Source: Bacteroidaceae bacterium
Lineage (GTDB): Bacteria > Bacteroidota > Bacteroidia > Bacteroidales > Bacteroidaceae
DNA length: 64,000 bases
NCBI GenBank assembly: GCA_017469525.1
Contig: JAFUGG010000015.1
Span: 1 to 64,000, forward strand
Direction: 5' to 3'
The notes beneath the pieces are model-generated. The model saw nothing but the letters and a program-made list of their open reading frames with translations. It searched no databases and had not been told where the DNA came from. The translations under genes and the position numbers were made by a program. Below are positions 15,370 through 23,396 of this stretch, piece by piece. Each line of letters opens with the position of its first letter. Position 1 is the stretch's first letter.

Positions 15370-16383
15370 CTATTCGTAGCCGTTGGGATTGTTCTTCTGG
15401 AATCGCCATGAGTCGCGGCACATCTCTTCGATGCCGAACTTGGCTTCCCATCCCAGCTCGCGCTTAGCCTTGGCGGGGTCGCAGTAGCATGTGGCGATGT
15501 CGCCCGGGCGACGCGGCTTGATGGCGTAGGGTACCTTCAGGCCGTTGGCTTTCTCGAAGGCTTTGACGACGTCGAGAACGCTGTAGCCGTGGCCTGTTCC
15601 GAGGTTGTAGATGGCCAGGCCCTTGTTTTCTTGAATAGCTTTGAGCGCACAAACGTGGCCGTTCGCCAGGTCAACGACGTGGATGTAGTCGCGTACGCCT
15701 GTCCCGTCGTGCGTGTCGTAGTCGTTGCCAAACACTCCGAGTTCCTTGCGGATGCCGATGGCGGTCTGTGTGATGTAAGGCATCAGGTTGTTGGGGATGC
15801 CGTTGGGGTTCTCGCCGATGAGTCCCGATTCGTGTGCGCCGATGGGGTTGAAGTAACGTAGCAGAACTACGTTCCACTCGGGGTCGGCTTTCTGGACGTC
15901 CATCAAGACCTGTTCAATCATGGATTTCGTCCAGCCGTAGGGGTTGGTGCACTGGCCCTTGGGACATTCCTCGGTGATAGGGATGATGGCAGGGTCGCCA
16001 TAGACGGTGGCACTGCTGGAGAAGATGATGTTCTTGCATCCATGCTGCTGCATGACGTCAACCAGCACGAACACGCCGTTCATGTTCGTTTCGTAGTACA
16101 TGAGGGGCTTAGCCACGGATTCGCCTACGGCTTTGAGGCCGGCGAAGTTGATGACAGCATCAATCTTGTGCTCAGTGAAGACCTTGTCCATCGCTGCGCG
16201 GTCGCGAATGTCGGCTTCAATGAAGATGACCTTGTGACCGATAATCTGCTCGACGCGACGGATGGCTTCGGGCTGGGAGTTGTAGAAGTTATCGACTACC
16301 ACAACGCTGTGTCCGGCCTTGTCTAACTCGATGAGGGTGTGGCTGCCGATGTAGCCGGCACCACCTGTTAATAGGATGTTCAT
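15370..16383 (-). CDS. galE: UDP-glucose 4-epimerase
   Basis: 337 residues, extended short-chain dehydrogenase fold. It interconverts UDP-glucose and UDP-galactose with bound NAD. The Rossmann motif TGGAGYIGSH is at residues 6-15, the catalytic serine region SSSATVYG at 122-129, and the catalytic pair Tyr149/Lys153 in NPYGWTKSM. The C-terminal RPGDIATCYCDPAKA segment binds the UDP-sugar. It follows rnfA after a 263-bp gap rich in repeats, so it may have its own promoter. It could feed nucleotide sugar to the polysaccharide locus at 53-64 kb. Confidence 0.96.
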   Translation of the reverse strand: MNILLTGGAGYIGSHTLIELDKAGHSVVVVDNFYNSQPEAIRRVEQIIGHKVIFIEADIRDRAAMDKVFTEHKIDAVINFAGLKAVGESVAKPLMYYETNMNGVFVLVDVMQQHGCKNIIFSSSATVYGDPAIIPITEECPKGQCTNPYGWTKSMIEQVLMDVQKADPEWNVVLLRYFNPIGAHESGLIGENPNGIPNNLMPYITQTAIGIRKELGVFGNDYDTHDGTGVRDYIHVVDLANGHVCALKAIQENKGLAIYNLGTGHGYSVLDVVKAFEKANGLKVPYAIKPRRPGDIATCYCDPAKAKRELGWEAKFGIEEMCRDSWRFQKNNPNGYE

Positions 16384-16410
16384 CTCTTTATTTACTATTT
16401 AATTGTTTGT

Positions 16411-16642
16411 GGTTAGGGGTAAGTGGTTAGGGGTTAGAGGTTAGGGGTTAGAGGTTAGGGGTTAGAGGTAAGTGGTTAGGGGTTAGAGGTAAGTGGTTAG
16501 GGGTTAGAGGTTAGGGGTTAGGGGTTAGAGGTAAGTGGTTAGGGGTTAGAGGTAAGTGGTTAGGGGTTAGAGGATAGCTTGGGTTGCAGATTAGAGACTT
16601 ATGGTATTCTCTAACCCCTAACCTCTAACCCCTAACCCCTAA
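16411..16642. repeat. Heptad array GGTTAGG/GGTTAGA/GGTAAGT with inverted arm
   Basis: From 16411 to 16573 the DNA is an unbroken run of 7-bp words, mostly GGTTAGG, GGTTAGA and GGTAAGT, often in 21-bp triplets. After 35 bases of unique sequence the complementary words (CTAACCCCTAACC and relatives) run from 16609 to 16642, ending just before the rnfA stop. The right arm can pair with any register of the left array, giving alternative large hairpins between rnfA and galE. Confidence 0.9.
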
Positions 16643-16646
16643 TTGC

Positions 16647-17267
16647 TTACAGTCCGAACAGCGTCTTCAGTCCGTTGTCAACGCCGCTGAAGCCCATGAA
16701 GGCCATTGCCAGCAGGCCTGCTGTAACGAGGGCGATGCTCATACCCTGCATGCCTTTGGGCACGTTCATCATGGCCAGTTGCTCACGAATGCCTGCAAAG
16801 ACGACGAGTGCCAATGCAAAGCCGATGGCTGTGCTCAAGGCAAAGACGACGCCGGTAAGCAAGTTGGGCTCAAGGCCCTGCGTGGCGTATGTGCCATTAG
16901 CTACGAGAATGGCTACACCCAGGATGCAGCAATTGGTCGTGATGAGCGGCAGGAAGACGCCAAGAGCCTGATAGAGGGCAGGTGCCGACTTCTTCAAGAT
17001 AATCTCGACCATCTGCACGAGGGCTGCGATGACAAGGATAAAAGCAATCGTCTGCAAGTACTCAAGGCCGAAAGCCTCAAGCACATACTTCTGTATAAGA
17101 AATGTGACGATGGTGGCAAGCGTGAGCACAAAGGCTACGGCTGCTCCCATGCCGAGGGCGGAATCCACCTTCTTGCTGACACCAAGGAAGGGGCAGATGC
17201 CCAGGAACTGCGACAGGACAATGTTGTTAACAAAGATTGCTGTAATGAATATAAGTATGTAAGCCAT
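16647..17267 (-). CDS. rnfA: Rnf complex subunit A (membrane)
   Basis: 206 residues with six predicted membrane helices, homologous to NqrE/RnfA. The signature NNIVLSQFLGICPFLGVSKKVD near the N-terminus and TTNCCILGVA in the middle carry the conserved cysteines that hold the intramembrane 2Fe-2S cluster shared with RnfE. The Rnf complex couples electron flow between ferredoxin and NAD to ion transport. It is the last rnf gene, preceding the heptad array and galE. Confidence 0.95.
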   Translation of the reverse strand: MAYILIFITAIFVNNIVLSQFLGICPFLGVSKKVDSALGMGAAVAFVLTLATIVTFLIQKYVLEAFGLEYLQTIAFILVIAALVQMVEIILKKSAPALYQALGVFLPLITTNCCILGVAILVANGTYATQGLEPNLLTGVVFALSTAIGFALALVVFAGIREQLAMMNVPKGMQGMSIALVTAGLLAMAFMGFSGVDNGLKTLFGL

Positions 17268-17295
17268 ATAGATTTACTATTTAATGATTTACGAT

Positions 17296-17877
17296 TTACG
17301 ATTTGACCTTGTTGATGATGGCAATGAGATAGCCCAGGGCGATGAATGCTCCGGGAGCCAGCACGAAGATGAGGGCGCCGTAGCTCTCAGGGAAGATGGT
17401 CATGCTGAACACCTTTCCTGTGCCGAGCAACTCGCGGGTTGCGCCAAGCAAGGTGAGGGCAATGGTGAAGCCAAGGCCCATGCCGATGCCATCGAAGATG
17501 CTCGGAACCACGCCGTTTTTGGCAGCAAAGGCCTCGGCACGTCCCAGTATGATGCAGTTCACCACAATGAGGGGAATGAAGAGGCCCAGGCTGGCATCCA
17601 CTTCAGGAGCATACGCCTTGATGAGCATCTGCAGGATAGTCACCAGCGACGCAATCACGACGATGAACGAGGGAATGCGCACCATGTCGGGAATCAGGTT
17701 CTTGATGAGCGAGATGATGAGGTTGGAGAAGATGAGGACAGCCATCGTGGCGAGTCCCATCGACATGCCGTTCATGGCACTGCTGGTTGTTCCGAGCGTC
17801 GGACACATACCCAGCAAGAGCACAAACGTGGGGTTCTCCTTTATAATGCCGTTAAGCAGAACTTTCATATTGTTCAT
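17296..17877 (-). CDS. rnfE: Rnf complex subunit E (membrane)
   Basis: 193 residues, six membrane helices, homologous to NqrD/RnfE. NPTFVLLLGMCPTLGTT near the N-terminus and VNCIILGRAEAF in the middle are the counterparts of the RnfA cysteine segments; RnfA and RnfE form an inverted pair in the membrane. The 28-bp gap to rnfA is filled by GATTTAC words. It lies 19 bases after rnfG. Confidence 0.95.
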   Translation of the reverse strand: MNNMKVLLNGIIKENPTFVLLLGMCPTLGTTSSAMNGMSMGLATMAVLIFSNLIISLIKNLIPDMVRIPSFIVVIASLVTILQMLIKAYAPEVDASLGLFIPLIVVNCIILGRAEAFAAKNGVVPSIFDGIGMGLGFTIALTLLGATRELLGTGKVFSMTIFPESYGALIFVLAPGAFIALGYLIAIINKVKS

Positions 17878-17896
17878 TTCCGTTTCCTCCTATACA

Positions 17897-18430
17897 TTAT
17901 ATATTATTATTAAGCTCGCCAGCTTGTTGGCTGGCACCGCTCTGTCCGTCAGCGTTGCTTTTGGAGAGTTCCTCGTAGGCAGCATTGATGCATTTTAAGA
18001 AGGCACGGCTGGTGATGGTCGATGCCGTGATGGCATCCACGTCGCCTCCGTCCTTGCTGACAGTCAGCTTGCCTGCTGTCTTGCCGATGATGTTGCCTTT
18101 CTCTCCCTTCTGGAACCAGAAGTCGGCTTTTGCGCCAAGTCCCGGCGTCTCGCTTGACTCAAGAACCTTGTAGCCAAGAACCTTTCCGTCGGGAGCAAGG
18201 CCAACCATTACGGTTAATGCACCGCCAAAGCCTGTCTCTGTTTCCTTGAAAGCAGTTCCTTCCTGACCGTTCAAGACCTGCTGCTCGGCCTCTTTCTCTT
18301 GCTGAGCCTTGATGGCCTCGATGGTCGGGGCCGTGATGCTGTTGACGTAGCCAAGGGCTGCACCTGCAACAACTGCGATGCCTGTCAGCACGAGGGCCAT
18401 ATTGTACCATGTAGATTCAAGCTTTTTCAT
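17897..18430 (-). CDS. rnfG: Rnf complex subunit G (covalent FMN)
   Basis: 177 residues. One N-terminal membrane helix (about residues 10-30) anchors a periplasmic FMN-binding domain. The flavinylation motif reads DAITASTITS, so Thr140 is the expected site of the phosphoester-linked FMN, which is attached by ApbE. GFGGALTVMVGLAPDGKVLGYKV and SSETPGLGAKA are also typical. Its start overlaps the rnfD stop by 4 bases (ATGA). Confidence 0.95.
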   Translation of the reverse strand: MKKLESTWYNMALVLTGIAVVAGAALGYVNSITAPTIEAIKAQQEKEAEQQVLNGQEGTAFKETETGFGGALTVMVGLAPDGKVLGYKVLESSETPGLGAKADFWFQKGEKGNIIGKTAGKLTVSKDGGDVDAITASTITSRAFLKCINAAYEELSKSNADGQSGASQQAGELNNNI

Positions 18431-19422
18431 TTCTTTTCCTCCTTTCTGACGACTTCGCCGAAACGTGTCGACTTGCAGTAAGTATTGATGAGGGGCGTGA
18501 AGGCATTCATGATGAGAATGGCGAAGGACATGCCTTCGGGATATGCTCCCCAGTTACGGATGATGACGGTCAGCAAGCCGATGCAAACGCCATAGATGAT
18601 TTGTCCCTTGCTTGTCATTGGCGAAGTGACATAGTCTGTTGCCATGAAGCATGCACCGAGGATAAGTCCGCCGCTCATCAGCACGACATGCGGCATGGCA
18701 TAAACAGGATTGGCTATGTGCATGATGCCCGAGAAGACGGCAACCGTTCCGAGAATGCTCACGGGGATGTGCCAAGTGATAATCTTCCTCCAAAGCATAA
18801 AGGCACAACCCAGCAGAAGCAGCAAGGCACTTACCTCACCAAGGGAGCCTCCTGTCTGGCCGATGAGCATTTCGGTTGCATCAGGCAGTTGGTTCAAGAC
18901 GTTATGGTCGCCGCTTGCGATGGCATTCTGCATGATGAAGAGTGGCGTTGCAGCCGTCTTAGCATCAGTATAGGCAGTAAGCTGTCCGCTGACGGGCCAG
19001 CTGGTCATCTGCACAGGGAAACTGATGAGCAGGAACACGCGACCTACAAGGGCGGGGTTGAACGGGTTCTGTCCCAGGCCTCCGTATGTCATCTTGCCGA
19101 TACCGATGGCAACAAGGGCACCGATGATGATGATCCAGATGGGAAGATTGCTGGGAAGGTTGAAGCCCAAGAGCAGACCTGTCAGGACAGCACTGCCGTC
19201 ACAGACAGAGCAACCGGAACGTTTCAAGAGGAACTTGGTGATGGCCCACTCGAAGCAGACACATGAAATCACCGATGTGGCAAGCACGATGGCAGCGCCC
19301 AGCCCAAAGAACCAGAGGCTGGCAAGCAGGGCAGGAACCAGTGCAATGCAGACACCGTACATGTTCTTCTGTACGGAGTCGCCTCCGTGAACATGGGGTG
19401 AAAGGGATATAATAGGTTTCAT
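18427..19422 (-). CDS. rnfD: Rnf complex subunit D (membrane, covalent FMN)
   Basis: 331 residues with many membrane helices, NqrB/RnfD family. SPHVHGGDSVQKNMYGV is the usual N-terminus and GGLGQNPFNPALVGRVFL the core signature. The flavinylation sequence here is KTAATPLF with Thr159, a variant of the common SGATPL motif. It is translationally coupled to rnfG. Confidence 0.95.
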   Translation of the reverse strand: MKPIISLSPHVHGGDSVQKNMYGVCIALVPALLASLWFFGLGAAIVLATSVISCVCFEWAITKFLLKRSGCSVCDGSAVLTGLLLGFNLPSNLPIWIIIIGALVAIGIGKMTYGGLGQNPFNPALVGRVFLLISFPVQMTSWPVSGQLTAYTDAKTAATPLFIMQNAIASGDHNVLNQLPDATEMLIGQTGGSLGEVSALLLLLGCAFMLWRKIITWHIPVSILGTVAVFSGIMHIANPVYAMPHVVLMSGGLILGACFMATDYVTSPMTSKGQIIYGVCIGLLTVIIRNWGAYPEGMSFAILIMNAFTPLINTYCKSTRFGEVVRKEEKK

Positions 19423-19462
19423 CTTTATATTTACTATTTAATCATTTACCATTTATCATTTG

Positions 19463-20806
19463 TTACTTTGCGGCTCTGCTGCGGATGATGCCCATGACAG
19501 TCTGCTTGCCGACACGAATCATGTCGAGCAGCGGACGGTGGCTGGGGCAAGTGAACTGACAGCTGCCGCATTCAATGCAACTCGTGATGTCATTCTGTTC
19601 TGCATCTTCCCAGTTGGCTTTTGCACTCATCTTGCTCAGCAAGTAAGGCTCCAGTCCCATGGGGCAGGCGCTGACACACTTGGCACAGCGTATGCATGGA
19701 TTGGGCTCGGCACGACGTGCTTCCTTGTCGTTCATGATAAGCAAGCCGCTGGAACCTTTCGTCATGGGTATGTCGAGGCTGAGAAGAGCCTTGCCCATCA
19801 TGGGGCCGCCACCTATTATCTTGCCTGTGTCCTCGGGCAGACCGCCGCACTCGTCGATGAGTTGCTGGAAGGAAGTGCCAAGGCGAGCCAGCAGGTTGCT
19901 GGGCTGCTTGACGCTCTTGCCCGTGACGGTGATGATGCGGTCGATGAGGGGTTTATTCTTCGTGACAGCCTGATAGATGGCAAAGGCTGTGCCGACGTTC
20001 TGCACGACAGCCCCCACGTTGATGGGGATGGCAGGAGGTGCAGGCACCTGACGACCGATGACGGCATCGATGAGTTGCTTCTCGCCGCCTTGTGGATACT
20101 TGACCTTGAGGGGCACAACCTCGATGCCTTCATAGCTCTTGGCCATCTCCGTCATCAATGTGATGGCATCGGGCTTGTTGTTCTCTATGCCGATGTAACC
20201 TTTGTTGACGCCCACAGCTTTCATGATGAGCTGCAAGCCCACGAGAATCTCCTCGGGATGTTCGAGCATAAGACGATGGTCGGCAGTTAAGTAAGGCTCA
20301 CACTCTACGGCATTGATGATGACGCATTCTGCCTTTGTGCCCGGTGGGGGAGAGAGCTTAACGTGGCAGGGGAACGTAGCGCCGCCCATGCCGACGATGC
20401 CTGCGTTCTTTATCTTTTCGACGATTGTCTTGCTGTCGAGTTCAGGACGGTCGCTCAGCTTGACGAGAGTCGTGGAGCGGTCGATGCCTTCTTCCCATTC
20501 GTCGCCTTCTACGTCCACATATACAGCCATGCGACGTGTGCCGCTGGCGTCGAGAGCTACGTCCACCTTCGACACTTTGCCGCTGACGCTGCTATGGATG
20601 GGAGCGCTGACGAAGCCTCCTGCCTCGGCCAGCAGCGTGCCGACTTTCACCTCGTCGCCTTTCTTGACGACGGGCTTGGCAGGTGCTCCGATGTGCTGGA
20701 ACATGCTGAAGACTGCCTGCTTTGGCAGGGCTGCCTCGCGAATGGGACTTGCTGCAGACAGCTTGTTTTCTGCGGGATGAACACCGCCTATCTTAAATGT
20801 CTTCAT
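19463..20806 (-). CDS. rnfC: Rnf complex subunit C (NADH/FMN, ferredoxin-type)
   Basis: 447 residues, soluble peripheral subunit where NAD(H) and FMN bind. After the N-terminal barrel-sandwich segment (GGVHPAENK) comes the flavodehydrogenase-like core with GMGGATFPCHVKL at residues 139-151 and a Gly-rich loop IIGGGPMMG. Two ferredoxin motifs follow: Cys371/374/377/381 and Cys410/413/416/420. It starts 3 bases after the rnfB stop; the rnfD gene follows after a 40-bp gap of TTTA words. Confidence 0.95.
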   Translation of the reverse strand: MKTFKIGGVHPAENKLSAASPIREAALPKQAVFSMFQHIGAPAKPVVKKGDEVKVGTLLAEAGGFVSAPIHSSVSGKVSKVDVALDASGTRRMAVYVDVEGDEWEEGIDRSTTLVKLSDRPELDSKTIVEKIKNAGIVGMGGATFPCHVKLSPPPGTKAECVIINAVECEPYLTADHRLMLEHPEEILVGLQLIMKAVGVNKGYIGIENNKPDAITLMTEMAKSYEGIEVVPLKVKYPQGGEKQLIDAVIGRQVPAPPAIPINVGAVVQNVGTAFAIYQAVTKNKPLIDRIITVTGKSVKQPSNLLARLGTSFQQLIDECGGLPEDTGKIIGGGPMMGKALLSLDIPMTKGSSGLLIMNDKEARRAEPNPCIRCAKCVSACPMGLEPYLLSKMSAKANWEDAEQNDITSCIECGSCQFTCPSHRPLLDMIRVGKQTVMGIIRSRAAK

Positions 20807-20809
20807 GTC

Positions 20810-21697
20810 TTATTCGGCTTTTGAGGGTTCAACTTGTGGTTCTGCCGTTGCAGGCTTCTCTTTCTTCGGCGGGAAGTTGAAGCCGTGGATGGCTCCCTTC
20901 GGACAAGCTTCCTCGCACTTTCGGCACATCTTGCACTTCTCGGCATCGATGTAGGCAAGGTTGTTCTCGAGTGTGATAGCTTCGAACTTCTCGCAAGTCT
21001 TGACGCATTTGCCGCAGCCGATGCAGGAAGCCTTGCAGGCCTTGTTGGCGATGGCACCCTTGTCCTTGTTGTTGCAAAGGACGACGACACGACGGCCTTT
21101 AGGCCCTTTGAGGCGAATCTCGATGATGCCTCTCGGACAAGCCTTGGCGCAGGCTCCGCAGGCCGTGCACTTCTCTTCATCCACCTCGGGCAGGCCGGTC
21201 TCGGGGTTCATGTGAAGTGCGTCGAACTGACACTTGCTGACGCAGTCGCCACAGCCCAGACAGCCGTAGCCGCAACCTGTCTCGCCCATGCCTGTCATCT
21301 GCTGGACGCGACAACTCCTGGCGCCGTCGAACTGTGCCAGACGAGGACGATTCTCGCAAGTGCCATTACAACGGACGACAGCCACCTTCGGGGCGCTCGC
21401 TTCCACGCTAAGACCGAGGATGTCGGCCACTTGTTCCATGACGGGTTGTCCGCCTACGGGACAGAGCTTGCCCTCCAGACTTCCGCCGTCGGCAGCCTTG
21501 ACGCAGGCTGCAGCGAACCCAGAACATCCCGGATATCCGCAGCCGCCACAGTTCGCTTGAGGCAGCACGGCACTCACCTTCCCGATGCGAGGGTCTTCAT
21601 GCACAGCAAACTTGTGTGAGACGACAAAGAGGATGACCGCAGAGGCAAGCCCGATGAGTCCCAACACACATACTGCAATTAGAATTACATTTACCAT
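20810..21697 (-). CDS. rnfB: Rnf complex subunit B (polyferredoxin)
   Basis: 295 residues. One N-terminal membrane helix (about residues 3-26) is followed by the special cluster site Cys50, Cys53, Cys58 and Cys79 (QANCGGCGYPGCSGFAAACV), then several 4Fe-4S ferredoxin motifs (CLGCGDCVSKC, CTACGACAKACP, CIGCGKCVKTC, CRKCEEACP). The chain accepts electrons from reduced ferredoxin. The last 25 residues are a Pro/Lys/Glu-rich tail. It leads the rnf genes, 41 bases after rseC. Confidence 0.95.
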   Translation of the reverse strand: MVNVILIAVCVLGLIGLASAVILFVVSHKFAVHEDPRIGKVSAVLPQANCGGCGYPGCSGFAAACVKAADGGSLEGKLCPVGGQPVMEQVADILGLSVEASAPKVAVVRCNGTCENRPRLAQFDGARSCRVQQMTGMGETGCGYGCLGCGDCVSKCQFDALHMNPETGLPEVDEEKCTACGACAKACPRGIIEIRLKGPKGRRVVVLCNNKDKGAIANKACKASCIGCGKCVKTCEKFEAITLENNLAYIDAEKCKMCRKCEEACPKGAIHGFNFPPKKEKPATAEPQVEPSKAE

Positions 21698-21738
21698 GTT
21701 GATTTTTATTTGACGATTAATTTCTTTCTTGTTTCTGG

Positions 21739-22170
21739 TTAGAGGTTAGTGGTGCTACTAACTTCTATTCTGAACTCGAACGTTTTTCTTAATTTGTCGC
21801 GAAGTAGAAAGAGCCCGCCGTAGTAAAGTGCGAGGACCAGCAAGGCAGCCAGTGCTCCGATGCCTTCTCCTGCCAGGTATGTGCCCACGAAGAGGGCTGC
21901 AAGCATGAGGACGAGAGGAACGATGTAGGCCAGCACGCTTGCCCGCATTCCCTGGCGGACAGAACCTGCCAACACGACGCTGTCGCCTGCCTTGAGGGTA
22001 GGGTAGTTCCCCCTGACCTCGATGACCTTCTCCTTGCTCTCGCTGCTGCGGCAGAGCTGACGTGCACTGCAACTGCTGCAGGCCGATGCCTGCAGTATGC
22101 GCACGGAGCAGCTGTCTGCACCGATGTTTTCCACGATACCTTCGTGCCGAATGGCCTCTGTTTTGCTCAT
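21739..22170 (-). CDS. rseC: RseC/SoxR-reducing-system family membrane protein
   Basis: 143 residues from the ATG at 22170; seven further codons are open upstream, but they run to the promoter box. The N-terminal half has HEGIVENIGADSCSVRI and a Cys-rich segment ACSSCSARQLC (Cys31, Cys34, Cys40) as in RseC/RsxC-associated proteins; two membrane helices follow (about residues 75-120). It is often the first gene of Bacteroidetes rnf operons and is thought to help assembly or redox regulation. It is preceded by a TATCTTTG box. Confidence 0.88.
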   Translation of the reverse strand: MSKTEAIRHEGIVENIGADSCSVRILQASACSSCSARQLCRSSESKEKVIEVRGNYPTLKAGDSVVLAGSVRQGMRASVLAYIVPLVLMLAALFVGTYLAGEGIGALAALLVLALYYGGLFLLRDKLRKTFEFRIEVSSTTNL

Positions 22171-22188
22171 TTTTCGAATAAAGATGCA

Positions 22189-22196
22189 CAAAGATA
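22189..22196 (-). promoter_or_regulatory. Promoter -7 box for rseC-rnfBCDGEA
   Basis: TATCTTTG on the minus strand, about 20 bases upstream of the rseC ATG. No properly spaced TTTG is evident. This is the only candidate promoter seen for the seven-gene cluster. Confidence 0.6.
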
Positions 22197-22269
22197 TATT
22201 TTTTTTCGCATATTACCTAATTATAGTGACAGGGAATTTATGCTTTTGAAAGAAAATCATCTGAAATTG

Positions 22270-22299
22270 TTTGTTTTTGTACTAAAAATGTTAACTTTG
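22270..22299 (+). promoter_or_regulatory. Promoter of ispE
   Basis: TTTG (22270-22273), 18 bases, then TAACTTTG (22292-22299). Transcription would start near 22306 and give a leader of about 230 bases that contains the whole 22-bp array. Confidence 0.65.
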
Positions 22300-22346
22300 C
22301 AGACGAAAGTAGTACTTAAAACAGACAATTAACAGGTAAGCAGAAA

Positions 22347-22478
22347 ACTTCTCGTGAGTAGTTGACAAACTTGACTGACGTCGACCTAAAGGTTCTCTGC
22401 AGAACTTCGCAAACTTCTCAGCAGAAGTTGGCAGACTTCTCAGCAGAAGTTGGCAGACTTTTCTGCAGAAGTTTTCAG
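22347..22478 (+). repeat. 22-bp-period palindromic array in ispE leader
   Basis: Four clear 22-bp units start at 22391, 22413, 22435 and 22457; units 2 and 3 are identical. Each has a self-complementary core such as ACTTCTCAGCAGAAGT followed by a 6-bp linker (TGGCAG type). Two weaker units in the same register start at 22347 (ACTTCTC...AGTTGACAA) and 22369. There are no unique spacers, so this is not CRISPR. Confidence 0.85.
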
Positions 22479-22537
22479 ACTTTATGATTTTGAGGATACA
22501 ATAATGTTTCGCAACTTTTTGCGTAAGGCATCATTAA

Positions 22538-23395
22538 ATGAAGGAAATGAGCAAAGCATATAGCATGAAAACCTGCTGCAAGATAAATCTCGGGCTGAAC
22601 ATCACGCAGCGTCGCCCCGATGGCTACCACAACATCCAAACCATCTTCTATCCTGTGCCACTCCATGACGAGCTGACGATAAAGCCTCTTCCCGACCTTC
22701 CCCAAAACGGAAGTGAGGCAGATGACGTGCTGACGCTTGGCGGCAACCCATTGGAGGGCGAGGTCCGGGACAACCTTGTTTTGCGTGCGGTTCGACTGCT
22801 CAGGAGTGAGGGCTTTCCTGTCCCCCCGCTCTGCATTGACCTGAAGAAAGTCATTCCGAGCGGAGCCGGTCTCGGTGGCGGCAGTAGTGATGCGGCCTGC
22901 ATGGTCAAGTCCATCTCCGAGATGTTCAGTCTGAACATGACGGAGGAACTGATGAAAACCCTTGTCGCCAGACTTGGAGCCGACTGTCCTTTCTTCGTCA
23001 ATCCACGTCCCTTGTTTGCTGAAGGAATAGGTGATGTGTTTACTCCTATCTTGCTGAATCTGAACGGGTGGTATCTGATGCTTGTTAAGCCGGAAGTGTT
23101 CGTCTCGACGCGTGAGGCATACGCTGGCGTTCATCCGCACGTGCCGGCCTATTCTTTGCTTGATACGGCCAAGTTACCCGTAGGACAATGGGAGGGAAGG
23201 ATGGTGAATGACTTCGAAGAAAGTATCTTTGCGAACCACCCTTTGTTAGCCCAAATTAAGGAGAAGTTGTATCGTCAGGGAGCAGCATATGCCTCCATGA
23301 GCGGCAGTGGCAGCACCATCTTCGGGCTGTTCCGCTCGCATCCCAACTGCGAAGCCTTCTTCTCAGAGCATTTCACCTTCGTCTGCCAACTGTAG
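22538..23395 (+). CDS. ispE: 4-diphosphocytidyl-2-C-methyl-D-erythritol kinase
   Basis: 285 residues, GHMP kinase of the MEP isoprenoid pathway; it phosphorylates CDP-methylerythritol with ATP. The substrate loop KINLGLNITQRRPDGYHN begins at residue 15, the ATP loop PSGAGLGGGSSDAA is at 107-120, and MSGSGSTIFGLF is the third GHMP motif. ATG codons at 22547 and 22565 are alternative starts; all precede the first motif. The leader carries a palindromic array. Its stop is one base from the stop of the convergent YihY gene. Confidence 0.95.
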   Translation: MKEMSKAYSMKTCCKINLGLNITQRRPDGYHNIQTIFYPVPLHDELTIKPLPDLPQNGSEADDVLTLGGNPLEGEVRDNLVLRAVRLLRSEGFPVPPLCIDLKKVIPSGAGLGGGSSDAACMVKSISEMFSLNMTEELMKTLVARLGADCPFFVNPRPLFAEGIGDVFTPILLNLNGWYLMLVKPEVFVSTREAYAGVHPHVPAYSLLDTAKLPVGQWEGRMVNDFEESIFANHPLLAQIKEKLYRQGAAYASMSGSGSTIFGLFRSHPNCEAFFSEHFTFVCQL

Positions 23396-23396
23396 G

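Larger units (their letters stand above)
22171..22537. other. 367-bp divergent region between rseC and ispE
   Basis: Holds the rseC promoter, the ispE promoter and a 22-bp-period palindromic array that would be transcribed as the ispE leader. No protein-coding frame is convincing. Confidence 0.6.

Noticed and set aside
15005..15451. 148-codon open frame on the minus strand
   Set aside because: It crosses the galE terminator and palindrome copy B; the repetitive Cys/Ile/Tyr/Met residues come from the palindrome blocks.
22347..22478. Possible CRISPR array
   Set aside because: Units are directly adjacent with no unique spacers, the repeats vary between units, and no cas genes are in the window.
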